Assembly (NCBI RefSeq): GCF_010729895.1
Contig: NZ_AP022612.1
Location: 1,612,001-1,676,000, forward strand
From: Mycolicibacterium confluentis
GTDB lineage: Bacteria; Actinomycetota; Actinomycetes; Mycobacteriales; Mycobacteriaceae
Length of the DNA stretch: 64,000 nt
Reading direction: 5' to 3'
Part shown: one piece after another, positions 51,081-60,140 of the stretch
Layout of the letters: every line of letters begins with the position of its first letter
How positions within the stretch are numbered: the stretch's first letter is position 1
The notes under the pieces: model-generated
Databases searched by the model: none
What the model was told of the DNA's origin: nothing
Seen by the model: the letters and a program-made list of their open reading frames with translations, nothing else
Position numbers and translations under genes: made by a program

Positions 51081-51623
51081 GTGTCTCGACTGCGATCGAA
51101 GAAATCGATCGAGGCGACCCTGCGCCACATCGAACACCGGGTGCTCGAAGAGGTCCATCTGAGCCCATGGGTCCGCCGTATCGGTGTGGCGGCGGTCGTC
51201 GTGTTGATCATTGCGGCGACCACTGGCGTGCTGGTGGGGGACGACGCGGGGTTGCCGCTGGTGGCGGCGGTGCTGGCCGCCGGGTCCGCGTTCTGCTCGG
51301 CCGCCGCGCTGCGGCTTCGGCGCTTCCGCTGGGCCTCCGCGGCGGCGTACCTGTCAGGGCTCGCCGCGGTGGCCGGAGCGGCGGCGTTCTGGTGGTGCCA
51401 GACCAGCGACGCGGCCGCGACGCTGCTGGTGTCGACGGCGGCGGGCGGGCTGGCCGCGGCGACGCTGACCGTGGTGTGGCTCTCGGTCGTCATCACCCCG
51501 GCCGCCCGCTCCCAGCCGGACATGCGGTACCGGACACAGCCCATCGAGGAACCCCGCTCGGGCGGGGGTACGCACACCTGGCCGCCGCCCTGCGCGGGCC
51601 CGGACCGGCCCGATCAGAAGTAG
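51081..51623 (+). CDS. Small membrane protein, three to four helices
   Basis: A 180-residue protein. A charged N-terminus (RLRSKKSIEATLRHIEHRVL) is followed by hydrophobic segments (IGVAAVVVLIIAATTGVLVG; GLPLVAAVLAAGSAFCSAAA; LSGLAAVAGAAAFWWC; TLTVVWLSVVITPA) and a polar tail. AAAGGAGG is upstream; GTG 51081 fits its spacing better than GTG 51072. I know no function. Its end overlaps the convergent monooxygenase gene by 10 bp. Confidence 0.72.
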   Translation: MSRLRSKKSIEATLRHIEHRVLEEVHLSPWVRRIGVAAVVVLIIAATTGVLVGDDAGLPLVAAVLAAGSAFCSAAALRLRRFRWASAAAYLSGLAAVAGAAAFWWCQTSDAAATLLVSTAAGGLAAATLTVVWLSVVITPAARSQPDMRYRTQPIEEPRSGGGTHTWPPPCAGPDRPDQK

Positions 51624-52831
51624 CCGCTGCCCGGCAGCTTGGTGCCGCGCGTGTAGTACGCGCCGAGTGCCGCCGCCTTGTACGACGACGGATTGTGCGA
51701 GGCCAGCGTGCGGATGTTGCGCCAATGCCGGTCCAGCAGGTGCGCCTGGCGCACGATCGACGCGCCGCCGACGTCGAAGATCTGCGACGCCGACTTGATG
51801 CCCAACGCGTCGACGACGATCTTGGCCGCCGCGGCCTGCCGCGACGCCTCATGCGCCAACGCCAGGTCCGGGTCGGTCTTGTCGATGTCAGCCTGGTAGG
51901 CGATCCCCAGAGCCTCGGCCGCGGCCAGCACCGTGGCCTCACCGGCGTAGGCCGCGGCGGCGATCTCACCGATCTCGCGCTGCAGCAGCGGATCGTCGGC
52001 CGGCACCGGGTGGGGCGCCCACGCGAAACTGCGGGCCCGTGAATGCACGTGCTCCACAGCGTCGCGGCGCAGCGCATGGATCACGCCGACCTCCAGCGCC
52101 GTGACGTACAGCTGGAAGAACGCGCCGGACAGGTACAGCGACTGCTCCTCGTCGTCGGCGCCCGGCGGGGCGAACTCCATGACCTCCTCGGCGAGCACCG
52201 GGACGTTCTCGAAGGTCGCGGTGCCGGTGCCGGTGGCGCGCTGCCCCATACCGTCCCAGTCGTCGAGCACGGTCACGCCCGGCTGATCGGTGGCCACCAG
52301 CGCGATCACCGAGGCACCTGTGGGATCACTGGCCAGCACCTCGGCGTAGTCGGAGTACAGGGTGCCGGTGGTGAAGAACTTCTTGCCGTTGAGCAGGTAG
52401 TTGTCACCGTCGGCGGTGAGCCTGGTCTGCCAGGTGAACCCGCCGGCCGGCGTCGAGCCGATCTCGGTGGACGCGTTGCCGATCAGCTTGCCGCCCAACG
52501 CCAGATCGATGCCCTGCTGCCGAAGCTCACCGTCGAGGCGCAGCCGCTCCTCGATGTGCGCGAAGTGCCCGCGCAGGATGTGCGCGACGTTGACATCGAC
52601 GGTCGCGATCGCGATGACCGTCGCGAACAGCTCGCGCAGCGTCGCGCCGCCGCCGCCCTCGGCCCGCGGCACCCGCAGCGCACCCAGTCCGGACTGCTTG
52701 ATCTCCTCGATCACGGCGAACGGCCGCTCGCCGGTGCGCTCACGCTCCAGCGCACCCTCGCCGATCTTCTCGATCAGCTGGGCCAGACGCTCCGACCCGT
52801 AGGTCAGCGGCTCGGTGGAAATGGCGGTCAT
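51614..52831 (-). CDS. DszC/SfnC-type flavin-dependent monooxygenase (acyl-CoA dehydrogenase fold)
   Basis: A 405-residue protein of the acyl-CoA dehydrogenase fold, in the DszC/sulfone-monooxygenase branch (LLNGKKFFTTGTLYSDYAEV; VGGASIVRQAHLLDRHWRNI near the end). Branch members use reduced FMN from a separate reductase to oxygenate sulfur compounds. It is the last gene of the ABC-importer operon and overlaps the LLM gene by 4 bp (ATGA). Together they suggest desulfurisation of an imported organosulfur compound. Confidence 0.82.
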   Translation of the reverse strand: MTAISTEPLTYGSERLAQLIEKIGEGALERERTGERPFAVIEEIKQSGLGALRVPRAEGGGGATLRELFATVIAIATVDVNVAHILRGHFAHIEERLRLDGELRQQGIDLALGGKLIGNASTEIGSTPAGGFTWQTRLTADGDNYLLNGKKFFTTGTLYSDYAEVLASDPTGASVIALVATDQPGVTVLDDWDGMGQRATGTGTATFENVPVLAEEVMEFAPPGADDEEQSLYLSGAFFQLYVTALEVGVIHALRRDAVEHVHSRARSFAWAPHPVPADDPLLQREIGEIAAAAYAGEATVLAAAEALGIAYQADIDKTDPDLALAHEASRQAAAAKIVVDALGIKSASQIFDVGGASIVRQAHLLDRHWRNIRTLASHNPSSYKAAALGAYYTRGTKLPGSGYF

Positions 52832-54198
52832 CGGGTTGCCTCCTGGGTGACGTGGCGGTAGTTGGCCGCACGGTGGGTTTCGGGAAGTCGGGGCCCGCGG
52901 CCGAACAGCTTGTGCCGCAACGTCCCTTCGGTGTACTCGGTCTTGTAGACGCCGCGGCGCTGCAGTTCGGGGATGACGTGCTCGGCGACGTCGACGAACG
53001 TGCCGGGTGTGATGACGTTGGTCAGGTTGAAGCCGTCGACGTCGGTCTCCTCGACCCACTCCTGCAGCTCGTCGGCGACCTGCTTGGCGGATCCGACGGC
53101 CATCGCGCCGTCGACGTTGATGGCGTGCTGGTCGATGAAGTCGCGCAGCGTCCACTGGCCCTGCCCGAACATCTCGACCGACGACTTGAGGAACTCGTTG
53201 TCGGTGACCTCGACGGGGTCATCCAACGAGAACTGCGACAGGTCGGTACCCAGCCAGCCCGACCACAACGCCAGTGCCCCTTGGGGATCGGTGTAGCTGC
53301 GGAACTCGTCGTAGCGTTGTCGCGCGGCGGTTTCGGTCTCGCCGGTGACGATGACGTGGCTGTTGACGATCTTCACGTCATACGGGTCACGGCCCGCCGC
53401 GGCGGCGCGGGCGCGGATATCGGCGACGGCCTCACGCAGCACCTCCTTGGTGGGGGCGCCGATGAAGATCACCTCGGCGTTCTCGGCGCCGAACTGCCGA
53501 CCCCGTGTCGACGCACCGGCCTGGTAGAGCACCGGGGTGCGCTGCGGCGACGGCTCACACAGATGGATGCCCGGCACCCGGAAGTGCTGGCCCTCATGGC
53601 CGATCGGGTGCACCTTGGACGCATCGGCGTACTCGGGACGGTTCGGGTCGGTGCCGACCGCGTCGTCCTCCCACGAGCCCTCCCACAGCTTGTAGAGGAC
53701 CTCGGTGTACTCGTCGGCGATGGCGTAGCGGTCGGCGTGCGGGGTGATGGTGTTCAGACCGTGATTCTTCGCCGCGCTCTCCAGATAGCCCGTGACGATG
53801 TTCCAGCCCACCCGGCCCTTGGTCAGGTGGTCCAGCGTCGACATGCGGCGCGAGAACGAGTACGGATGCTCGAAAGACGTTGCGGCCGTGACCCCGAAGC
53901 CCAGGTGCTTGGTGACGGCGGCCATCGCCGGAACGACCAGCAGCGGGTCGTTGACCGGCACCTGCGCACCCGTGCGCAGCGCGGTGTCGGGGCCCCCGCC
54001 GAACACGTCGTAGATGCCCAGCACGTCGGCGATGAACAGCCCGTCGAACAGGCCCTTCTCGAGCACCTTGGCCAGGTCGGTCCAGTACTCGAGGTCCTTG
54101 TACCGTGCGGCCTGCGACTCGGGGTGGCGCCACGTGCCCGCCACGATGTGGGTCACGCAGTTCATGTCGAACGCGTTGAGGATGATCTGTCTTGTCAC
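52828..54198 (-). CDS. LLM-class flavin-dependent monooxygenase (NtaA/SnaA/DszA family)
   Basis: A 456-residue bacterial luciferase-like monooxygenase of the NtaA/SnaA/DszA group. ILNAFDMNCVTHIVAGTWRH at the start, FIADVLGIYDVFGGG, RVGWNIVTGYLESAAKNHGL and LYQAGASTRGRQFGAENAEV are typical. GTG 54198 overlaps the ATPase stop (GTGA). These FMNH2-dependent enzymes cleave sulfones, sulfonates or chelators. With the DszC-like gene next to it, organosulfur oxidation is the natural reading; nitrilotriacetate-type chemistry is an alternative. Confidence 0.87.
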   Translation of the reverse strand: MTRQIILNAFDMNCVTHIVAGTWRHPESQAARYKDLEYWTDLAKVLEKGLFDGLFIADVLGIYDVFGGGPDTALRTGAQVPVNDPLLVVPAMAAVTKHLGFGVTAATSFEHPYSFSRRMSTLDHLTKGRVGWNIVTGYLESAAKNHGLNTITPHADRYAIADEYTEVLYKLWEGSWEDDAVGTDPNRPEYADASKVHPIGHEGQHFRVPGIHLCEPSPQRTPVLYQAGASTRGRQFGAENAEVIFIGAPTKEVLREAVADIRARAAAAGRDPYDVKIVNSHVIVTGETETAARQRYDEFRSYTDPQGALALWSGWLGTDLSQFSLDDPVEVTDNEFLKSSVEMFGQGQWTLRDFIDQHAINVDGAMAVGSAKQVADELQEWVEETDVDGFNLTNVITPGTFVDVAEHVIPELQRRGVYKTEYTEGTLRHKLFGRGPRLPETHRAANYRHVTQEATR

Positions 54199-55817
54199 AG
54201 TGCGGCTCCTGTAGTCGGTTGGGGCAGGCTGGCCAGCAGTTCCTGGGTGTACGGGTTCTGCGGGGCGTCGAAAATGTCTTCGGCCGTGCCGGTTTCGACG
54301 ACCCTGCCCTCCCGCATCACCAGCACGCGGTCGGCGACGTGGTGGATGACGCCCAGGTCGTGCGAGATGAACAGGTAGCTCAGGCCCAGCTGTTCCTGCA
54401 GATCGGTCAGCAGGTCCAGCACCTGGGCCTGGATCGTGACGTCGAGCGCCGAGACGGGTTCGTCGCACACGATCAGCGACGGTTCCGGGGCGAGTGCTCT
54501 CGCTATGGCCACGCGCTGCCGTTGTCCGCCGGAGAGCAGCAGGGGACGGCGGTCCAGGTGTTCTTCGCCCAGGCCGACGTCGTCGAGCAGTTCCTTGGCG
54601 CGCTGATCGCGAGCCTTGGCGTCCTCGTAGGTGTCGGTGGGCAGCGCGTCGGTGAGGATGCGCCGCACGCTCCAGCGCGGATCGAACGAGCTCAGCGGAT
54701 CCTGGTACACCACCGAGATGCGACGGCGTCTCGGACGGCGTTGGTGCTCGGTGAGTTCGCTCCACGGTTCGCCGAGCAGGTGCACCGAGCCCTCGTCGGG
54801 CTCGGTGAGCGCCAGGGCCATGCGGGCCGTGGTGGTCTTGCCCGAGCCGGATTCGCCGACGATGCCCAGGGTTTCGCCGACACCGATCTCGAAGGACACA
54901 TCGGAGACCGCGGTGCGTTCGACACCGTCGGGCCCACGGAACCGCTTCACCAGATTCTTGGCCTGCAGCAGCACGCCTTCGGTGTCGGTGTGCCGCGTGC
55001 CGTGCACCGCGCGCGCCGGCTGGTGCGAGAGCCGGGTGCCCTTGCGGTGCGCGGCCGGGACCGCGTCCAGCAGGGCCTGCGTGTACGGGTGCGACGGTGC
55101 AGCCAGCACTTCGGCGACCGGGCCCTGCTCGACCAGCACGCCGTTGCGCATGACCGCGACGCGATCGGCCAGTCGGCCCACGACCGCGAGGTCATGGCTG
55201 ATCAGCACCAGGCCCGTACCCTTGTCCTTCATTCCCGCCAGCAGATCCAGGATCTGCGCCTGCACCGTGACATCCAGGGCCGTGGTGGGCTCGTCGGCGA
55301 TCACCAGCGACGGATCCAGCGCGATCGCCGAGGCGATCAGGGCGCGCTGCCGCTGCCCACCCGAGAGTTCCCCGGGCAGTTGGCGGGCCCGCAGTTCCGG
55401 CTCGGGAACACCCACGGCTTCAAGCAGTTCCAGTACCCGCTGACGGCGGGCGGCCTTGTTGCCGAACTTGTGCAGCCGCAGGGTTTCGGCGATCTCGTCG
55501 CCGACCTTGCGCAGCGGGTCCAGCGACACCAGGGCGTCCTGCAGGACGAAGCCGACCTCGCGGCCGCGGATGCGCCGCCAGTCCCGATCCCTGTTGCCCA
55601 GCAGCGACTTTCCGTTGAGCTCCAGCCGGCTGGCACTGACCTGGGCGTTCGGCCCGGCCAGGCCCAGGATCGTGCGGGCCGTGACGCTCTTGCCGGAGCC
55701 CGATTCACCGACGATGGCGAAGCATTCACCAGGGTTCACCTGGAACGAGAGGCCGCGGACGACGTCGCGGTCGCCGAAACCGACCGTGAGGTCCTCGACT
55801 TTCAGCAACTCACTCAT
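54195..55817 (-). CDS. Dipeptide/nickel-type ABC transporter, fused ATPase domains
   Basis: A 540-residue protein with two complete ATPase domains: GESGSGKSVTA near residue 36 and GESGSGKTTTA near 320, and the signature LSGGQRQR twice. In many Opp/Dpp systems these are two proteins; here they are fused. PTQALLDAVP and PYTQELLASLP end each domain. It powers uptake through the two permeases upstream. The start ATG overlaps the permease stop by 4 bp. Confidence 0.92.
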   Translation of the reverse strand: MSELLKVEDLTVGFGDRDVVRGLSFQVNPGECFAIVGESGSGKSVTARTILGLAGPNAQVSASRLELNGKSLLGNRDRDWRRIRGREVGFVLQDALVSLDPLRKVGDEIAETLRLHKFGNKAARRQRVLELLEAVGVPEPELRARQLPGELSGGQRQRALIASAIALDPSLVIADEPTTALDVTVQAQILDLLAGMKDKGTGLVLISHDLAVVGRLADRVAVMRNGVLVEQGPVAEVLAAPSHPYTQALLDAVPAAHRKGTRLSHQPARAVHGTRHTDTEGVLLQAKNLVKRFRGPDGVERTAVSDVSFEIGVGETLGIVGESGSGKTTTARMALALTEPDEGSVHLLGEPWSELTEHQRRPRRRRISVVYQDPLSSFDPRWSVRRILTDALPTDTYEDAKARDQRAKELLDDVGLGEEHLDRRPLLLSGGQRQRVAIARALAPEPSLIVCDEPVSALDVTIQAQVLDLLTDLQEQLGLSYLFISHDLGVIHHVADRVLVMREGRVVETGTAEDIFDAPQNPYTQELLASLPQPTTGAAL

Positions 55818-56677
55818 GACAGTCTTCCTTCGAGTCGCTGCTGCAGATACCGGCCGACGACGGTGACGGCCAGCGTGCAACCGACGATCGCCAGGCCGGG
55901 GAACAGTTCCAGCCACCACGCCGTGGTCACGAAGTCGCGGCCGGCGTTGAGCATCGCGCCCCATTCCGGGGCCGGAGGTGCGACACCGAGGCCCAGGAAG
56001 CTCAGCGACGACGCCCAGATGATGGACTGGCCGATGCCCATGGTGCCCAGCACGACCAGCGGGCGCATGGCGTTGGGGAACACGTGCTGGGTGATGATCT
56101 TCCCGCGGGAGTGCCCGAGAGCCGTTGCGGCGTGGACGTATCCGGAGTCCTTGACCGCGATGACCTGGCCGCGGACCATGCGGGCGTAGCCGACGGCCGA
56201 GCCGATCGCGACCGCGAGGATCTGCGTGACGACGCCGGGGCCGAACATCGCGATGAACAGCAGCGCGAGCAGCAGACCCGGAATCGACAGCACCACTTCG
56301 ATGAACCGGCTGATGGCGCCGTCGGCGAAGCGGCCACCCAGGCCCGCGCCGAACCCGAGGATGATCGCGGCGATCAGCGCCAGGGCCGTCGCGCCCACGC
56401 CGATGGCCAGTGAGCTCTGGGTGCCGTAGACCACGCGGGTGAAGATGTCGCGGCCCGAGGCGTCGGTGCCGAACCAGTGCTCCAGTGACGGTGGCTTGAG
56501 CGGGGTTTCGATGTCTGTGTCGTACGGGGTGCCGCTGGTGAACGCGCCGGGGGCGATGGCCCAGGCCAGCATGAGCGCCAGGTAGGCCGAGGCCAGGACC
56601 ACCGCGGGACGGAACTTCCGCTTCGGCCCGGTGGTGCTGACGGTGGGGGACAGGGCATTCGTAATCGGGCTGGTCAT
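55814..56677 (-). CDS. ABC transporter permease (DppC type)
   Basis: A 287-residue inner permease. GTDASGRDIFTRVVYGTQSS after the first helix is the DppC signature; ATALGHSRGKIITQHVFPNA is the EAA loop. Start ATG 56677 overlaps the DppB-type stop. It pairs with the gene upstream. Confidence 0.9.
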   Translation of the reverse strand: MTSPITNALSPTVSTTGPKRKFRPAVVLASAYLALMLAWAIAPGAFTSGTPYDTDIETPLKPPSLEHWFGTDASGRDIFTRVVYGTQSSLAIGVGATALALIAAIILGFGAGLGGRFADGAISRFIEVVLSIPGLLLALLFIAMFGPGVVTQILAVAIGSAVGYARMVRGQVIAVKDSGYVHAATALGHSRGKIITQHVFPNAMRPLVVLGTMGIGQSIIWASSLSFLGLGVAPPAPEWGAMLNAGRDFVTTAWWLELFPGLAIVGCTLAVTVVGRYLQQRLEGRLS

Positions 56678-57642
56678 CGGGCCCTCCGCAGGCGCGGGTC
56701 GACGCGGCCGAAGCCGATGTCGACCAGCAGGTTGGCCACCACGTAGACCGCGGCGACAAACAGCGTCACCCCGATCACGACGGGCATGTCCTTGCTGGTG
56801 ACGGCGTCGACCAGCACGCGGCCCAGGCCGGGGCGGACGAACACCGACTCGACGATCACGGCCGTCGAAAACAGTGATCCCAGAGCCCATCCCGACAGGG
56901 TCAGGCCCGGCAGGATCGCGTGCCGCAGGACGTGGCGCCAGCGCACACCCCAGTCGCTCATGCCACGGGCCCGGGCGGAGACCGCGAACGGCTGCTCCAT
57001 GGCCGACGAGAACTCGTCGCGGGTGACCTGGCCCAGGTAGCCGGCCAGCGGCAGCGCCAACGTGAGCGCGGGCAGGATCAGGCCGACGGGACCGTCGTCG
57101 CCGATCACGGGCACCAACCGCAGTTGGATCGCGAAGACCACCAGAAGCACGATGCCCAGCCAGTATTGGGGGAGTGAGGCCAGGAAGATCTCGATGCCCG
57201 AGCCGATGCTGGACAACCAGCGGCCCCGGTGCGCGGTCAGCAGCGTGACCGACACTGCGACCACCCACGCCCCGATCAGCGACACCAGGGTCAGCGTCAG
57301 GGTGGGGCCGAGGTGGTGGCCTATGATGTCGGCCACGGGCTGCTTGAGGATGTAGGACGTGCCGAGGTCGCCGCGCAGCAGGCCGCCGAGGAAGCGCAGG
57401 TACTGCACGATGGCGGGGTCGTTGAAGCCGTACTGCTCGTTGATCGCGGCCAGCTGTTCTGGGCTGGGCCGCGAGCCCGCGCCGCCGAGGATGGTCTGCG
57501 CCCGGTCACCGGGCATCAGGAGTTGGGCGATGAACGTCAAAGTGGCCGCGCCCCAGAGCACGCCGATGACGCCGGCGACGCGGACAAGCACCCGCCGCAC
57601 CCCGAGAGGGGTGCGGCGGGCGGCAGGTGTTGCCAGGCTCAC
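56674..57642 (-). CDS. ABC transporter permease (DppB type)
   Basis: A 322-residue permease with about six helices. MPGDRAQTILGG and YGFNDPAIVQYLRFLGGLLR are the periplasmic loop of DppB proteins; SARARGMSDWGVRWRHVLRH is the EAA loop. ATG 57642 overlaps the binding-protein stop by 4 bp. Forms the channel with the DppC-type subunit. Confidence 0.9.
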   Translation of the reverse strand: MSLATPAARRTPLGVRRVLVRVAGVIGVLWGAATLTFIAQLLMPGDRAQTILGGAGSRPSPEQLAAINEQYGFNDPAIVQYLRFLGGLLRGDLGTSYILKQPVADIIGHHLGPTLTLTLVSLIGAWVVAVSVTLLTAHRGRWLSSIGSGIEIFLASLPQYWLGIVLLVVFAIQLRLVPVIGDDGPVGLILPALTLALPLAGYLGQVTRDEFSSAMEQPFAVSARARGMSDWGVRWRHVLRHAILPGLTLSGWALGSLFSTAVIVESVFVRPGLGRVLVDAVTSKDMPVVIGVTLFVAAVYVVANLLVDIGFGRVDPRLRRAR

Positions 57643-59291
57643 GGAGCCAGCCAGGCGTCGTGCAGGACGGGCTCGCCCTCGGACGGCTCGATCCAGACGT
57701 CCTTGAGATTCTTCTTGGCGACCAGGCGGGTGACCACCGGGTACAGGCCCAGCTGGTAGGCCTCCTCGGCGACGATGTCCTGCGTCTCGCCGTAAAGGCG
57801 CTGCTGCTCAGCGGGATCCGTGGTCGCGGCGGCTTTTCTGACGAGGTCGTCGATCTTCGGGTGCTCGACCCAGCTCATGTTGTTGCCGGGGGCGGCCTTG
57901 AGCGAGTCGCTGCTGAAGACGATCGACAACACCGCAGGCGTGGGGCTGTTCCAGTAGGCGCCGGTCAGGCCGTCATAGGCGTCCTTGTCGGAGAACGCCG
58001 CGAAGTACTGATCCTGCGGCAGCGGCTTGAGGACGACGTCGAAGCCGATCTCCTTCTCCGCGGCCTGAATGTTCTGGAACAGCGTGACATCCGCGGGCGG
58101 CGTGTCACCGGTGTCGGCCGAGTACACCAGTTCGGCGGTCAGGCGCTTGCCGTCCTTGGTGCGGTAGCCGTCGGAGTCGCGTTCGGTCCAGCCGGCCTCG
58201 TCGAGCAGCTTGTTGGCCTTGTCCTTGTCGTGCTCGTAGAACCTGCGCAGGTCCTTGTAGGTCGGCGTGGTGGACGAGATGGGGCCGTGCTCCCAGTCGT
58301 AGACATTGAGGTAGGCGGACTTGACCGCGGCCTCGGCGTTGGAGCCGTAGACGAAGGCCTGGCGAACCTTGGTGTCGTCGAACGGTGCCCGAGTGGTGTT
58401 GAGCGCGACGCCGTTCGGCAGGCCCGTGTGGGTGAACTCCTGGGTCTCGAGGTTCGGGTCGGCCTTCAGTGCGGCCACCTGCTGCGGCGGCGGGTTGAAG
58501 ATGATGTCGGCGTCGCGGCCCTGCACCGCGGCGGCGCGCACCGAACCGTCCTCGATGAACTTCCAGGTGACCTTGTCCAGATAGGCCGGGCCCTGGTGCT
58601 TGGCGTCGGCCGGCGCCGAGTTGTAGTCCTCGTTGCGCACGAGTTCCACACTCTGGCCGCGATTCCAGGCCTTGACGATGAACGGGCCGGTGCCGACGGG
58701 CGACTGGCAGTTCTCCTCGAGGCCGCGGGCCATGGCCTTCGGCGACTCGATGCCGAAGAACGCCTGCGAAAGGACCGGCAGCAGAGCCGAATACGGCGTC
58801 TTGAGCTTGAGCTCGAAGGTGTTTTTGTCGATGGCCTTTGAGGACTCGTAGTAGGGCCGCAGGTAGCCGGCGTCGGTGGCCGACTCGGTGGCCGGGTCGA
58901 GGATCTGCACGAAGTTGGCGTGTACGGCCTCGGCGTCCAGCGGGGTGCCGTCGTGGAACTTCACGCCTTCTTTGATTTTGAAGGTGTAGGTCAGGCCGTC
59001 GGGGGAGACCTCCCAGCTATCGGCCAGCCACGGCACGACGGAGCCGTCGGGGCGCTCGGAGACGAGGCTGTCCAGGTATTGGCGCGCGACGTAGGTCTGC
59101 GGCATGTCGCCGAAGTTGTGCGGATCCAGGCACGTGGGTTCGCGGTCCGTGGCGTAGACGATGGAGCCCCCGTTCACAGGAGTGCCGTCACTGGTCTCGC
59201 TGGCGGTGTCGCTGCTGCTGCCGCAGCCGGCCAGCAGCAGGGCGGCCACGAGGGCGCTCGGGACGGCACGACGATACGAACTTCGAATCAC
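57639..59291 (-). CDS. Solute-binding lipoprotein of the Opp/Dpp (SBP_bac_5) family
   Basis: A 550-residue binding protein. MIRSSYRRAVPSALVAALLL then AGC is a lipoprotein signal with Cys23. WEVSPDGLTYTFKIKEGVKF is the family signature. GTG 59291 is the likely start; no strong ribosome-binding site is visible. It is the first gene of the six-gene importer-monooxygenase operon and captures the substrate outside. A small hairpin lies 23 bp upstream. Confidence 0.9.
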   Translation of the reverse strand: MIRSSYRRAVPSALVAALLLAGCGSSSDTASETSDGTPVNGGSIVYATDREPTCLDPHNFGDMPQTYVARQYLDSLVSERPDGSVVPWLADSWEVSPDGLTYTFKIKEGVKFHDGTPLDAEAVHANFVQILDPATESATDAGYLRPYYESSKAIDKNTFELKLKTPYSALLPVLSQAFFGIESPKAMARGLEENCQSPVGTGPFIVKAWNRGQSVELVRNEDYNSAPADAKHQGPAYLDKVTWKFIEDGSVRAAAVQGRDADIIFNPPPQQVAALKADPNLETQEFTHTGLPNGVALNTTRAPFDDTKVRQAFVYGSNAEAAVKSAYLNVYDWEHGPISSTTPTYKDLRRFYEHDKDKANKLLDEAGWTERDSDGYRTKDGKRLTAELVYSADTGDTPPADVTLFQNIQAAEKEIGFDVVLKPLPQDQYFAAFSDKDAYDGLTGAYWNSPTPAVLSIVFSSDSLKAAPGNNMSWVEHPKIDDLVRKAAATTDPAEQQRLYGETQDIVAEEAYQLGLYPVVTRLVAKKNLKDVWIEPSEGEPVLHDAWLAP

Positions 59292-59313
59292 TGAGTTGGA
59301 TCTTTCGGTTTGT

Positions 59314-59331
59314 GACTCCGCCGGGGGAGTC
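59314..59331 (-). promoter_or_regulatory. Small hairpin in the leader of the ABC operon
   Basis: GACTCC-GCCGGG-GGAGTC, perfect 6-bp arms, 23 bp upstream of the binding-protein start. It could be an operator or an RNA hairpin in the leader. I see no known riboswitch fold in 59292-59555. Confidence 0.4.
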
Positions 59332-59555
59332 TGCGGTGTTGCGCTGGTCCGCGGGCCGTTTGGGCGGCCTTCTGGGACTGGCTGTTGTTGGTGGACCTCG
59401 GAAGCCTGCCGTAAGCGGGGTTACGGGGCGAGGGATTGGATCGGGGGGATTTTTTGTGGGGGTGGGTGGCGGGTCCTTCGTGCGATCGGGCCTGTAGTCG
59501 CACGACAGTGCCCAAGAATCGTCGGGACTTGACCACTTGCAGGGAGGGATTAGGG

Positions 59556-59984
59556 ATGGCGCCACGCCTGACGGCAGACGATCGGCTCCAGCGACTGATT
59601 ACGAAGTGTCGTGAACGCGTCGACGAGGCGCAGCCACCACCTCAGGCGCTGTCCCACACTCCTGACAGCAAGTTGGGAAGCCTCGCTCGCGAGGCCGGCT
59701 ACGAGCGGTTGTCCGCGCTGTTCTCCGAGAAGTTGGGCGAAGCGCTCCGTGAGGCCGGAGTGGGGACACACCCCGATCTGACCGACCCAATGAACACCCG
59801 CGACACGCGGATTCACTTTTACGACCTTGAGCATCCGTTACCCGGTACTCAGCAGACTCGCCTGCTCCTCCAGATCGAGCTGGAGATGTCGGGGTTTCTC
59901 GAACGCAACTTCGCAGCGCGAGTATGTCGAATGGATCGTCGGCATACGCAAATGGGCTCCAGGCGCATGGTGTCCGGACCCGCG
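59556..59984 (+). pseudogene. 5' part of an unrecognised gene split by the IS element
   Basis: From ATG 59556 (after GGAGGG) the frame MAPRLTADDRLQRLITKCRE ... FLERNFAA looks like real protein. Near 59920 it shifts to another frame, REYVEWIVGIRKWAPGAWCP then DPR, which runs up to the target duplication. Beyond the IS, the second duplicate GACCCGCG at 61449 continues exactly in this second frame. So the gene was about 197 codons before insertion, with one apparent frameshift before the IS site. No family recognised. Confidence 0.7.
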
Positions 59985-60070
59985 GGGTAAGTCCCTTGGT
60001 GTGGTGGGGTTTCGGGGCTGAAGCCGACCAGGCTGGACCATGTCCGGTGTGTCATTAGGGCTTCGGGGTG

Positions 60071-60140
60071 GGCCATCGCGTAGTGGTCATTGAGTTACCG
60101 ACCAAAGTGACTCAAGCAAAGGACACACCACGCGATGACC
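60071..60140. promoter_or_regulatory. Hairpin enclosing the transposase start codon
   Basis: GGCCATCGCGTAGTGG (60071-60086) can pair with CCACGCGATGACC (60128-60140), leaving a 3-nt bulge; the second arm contains the transposase ATG at 60135. A transcript reading in from outside would include both arms and hide the start, while one starting between them would not. Such hairpins are a known IS self-limiting device; here it is inferred. Confidence 0.5.

Noticed and set aside
59292..59555. A riboswitch (for example SAM type) in front of the organosulfur-type operon
   Set aside because: Apart from one small 6-bp hairpin I could not fit any known riboswitch consensus by eye.
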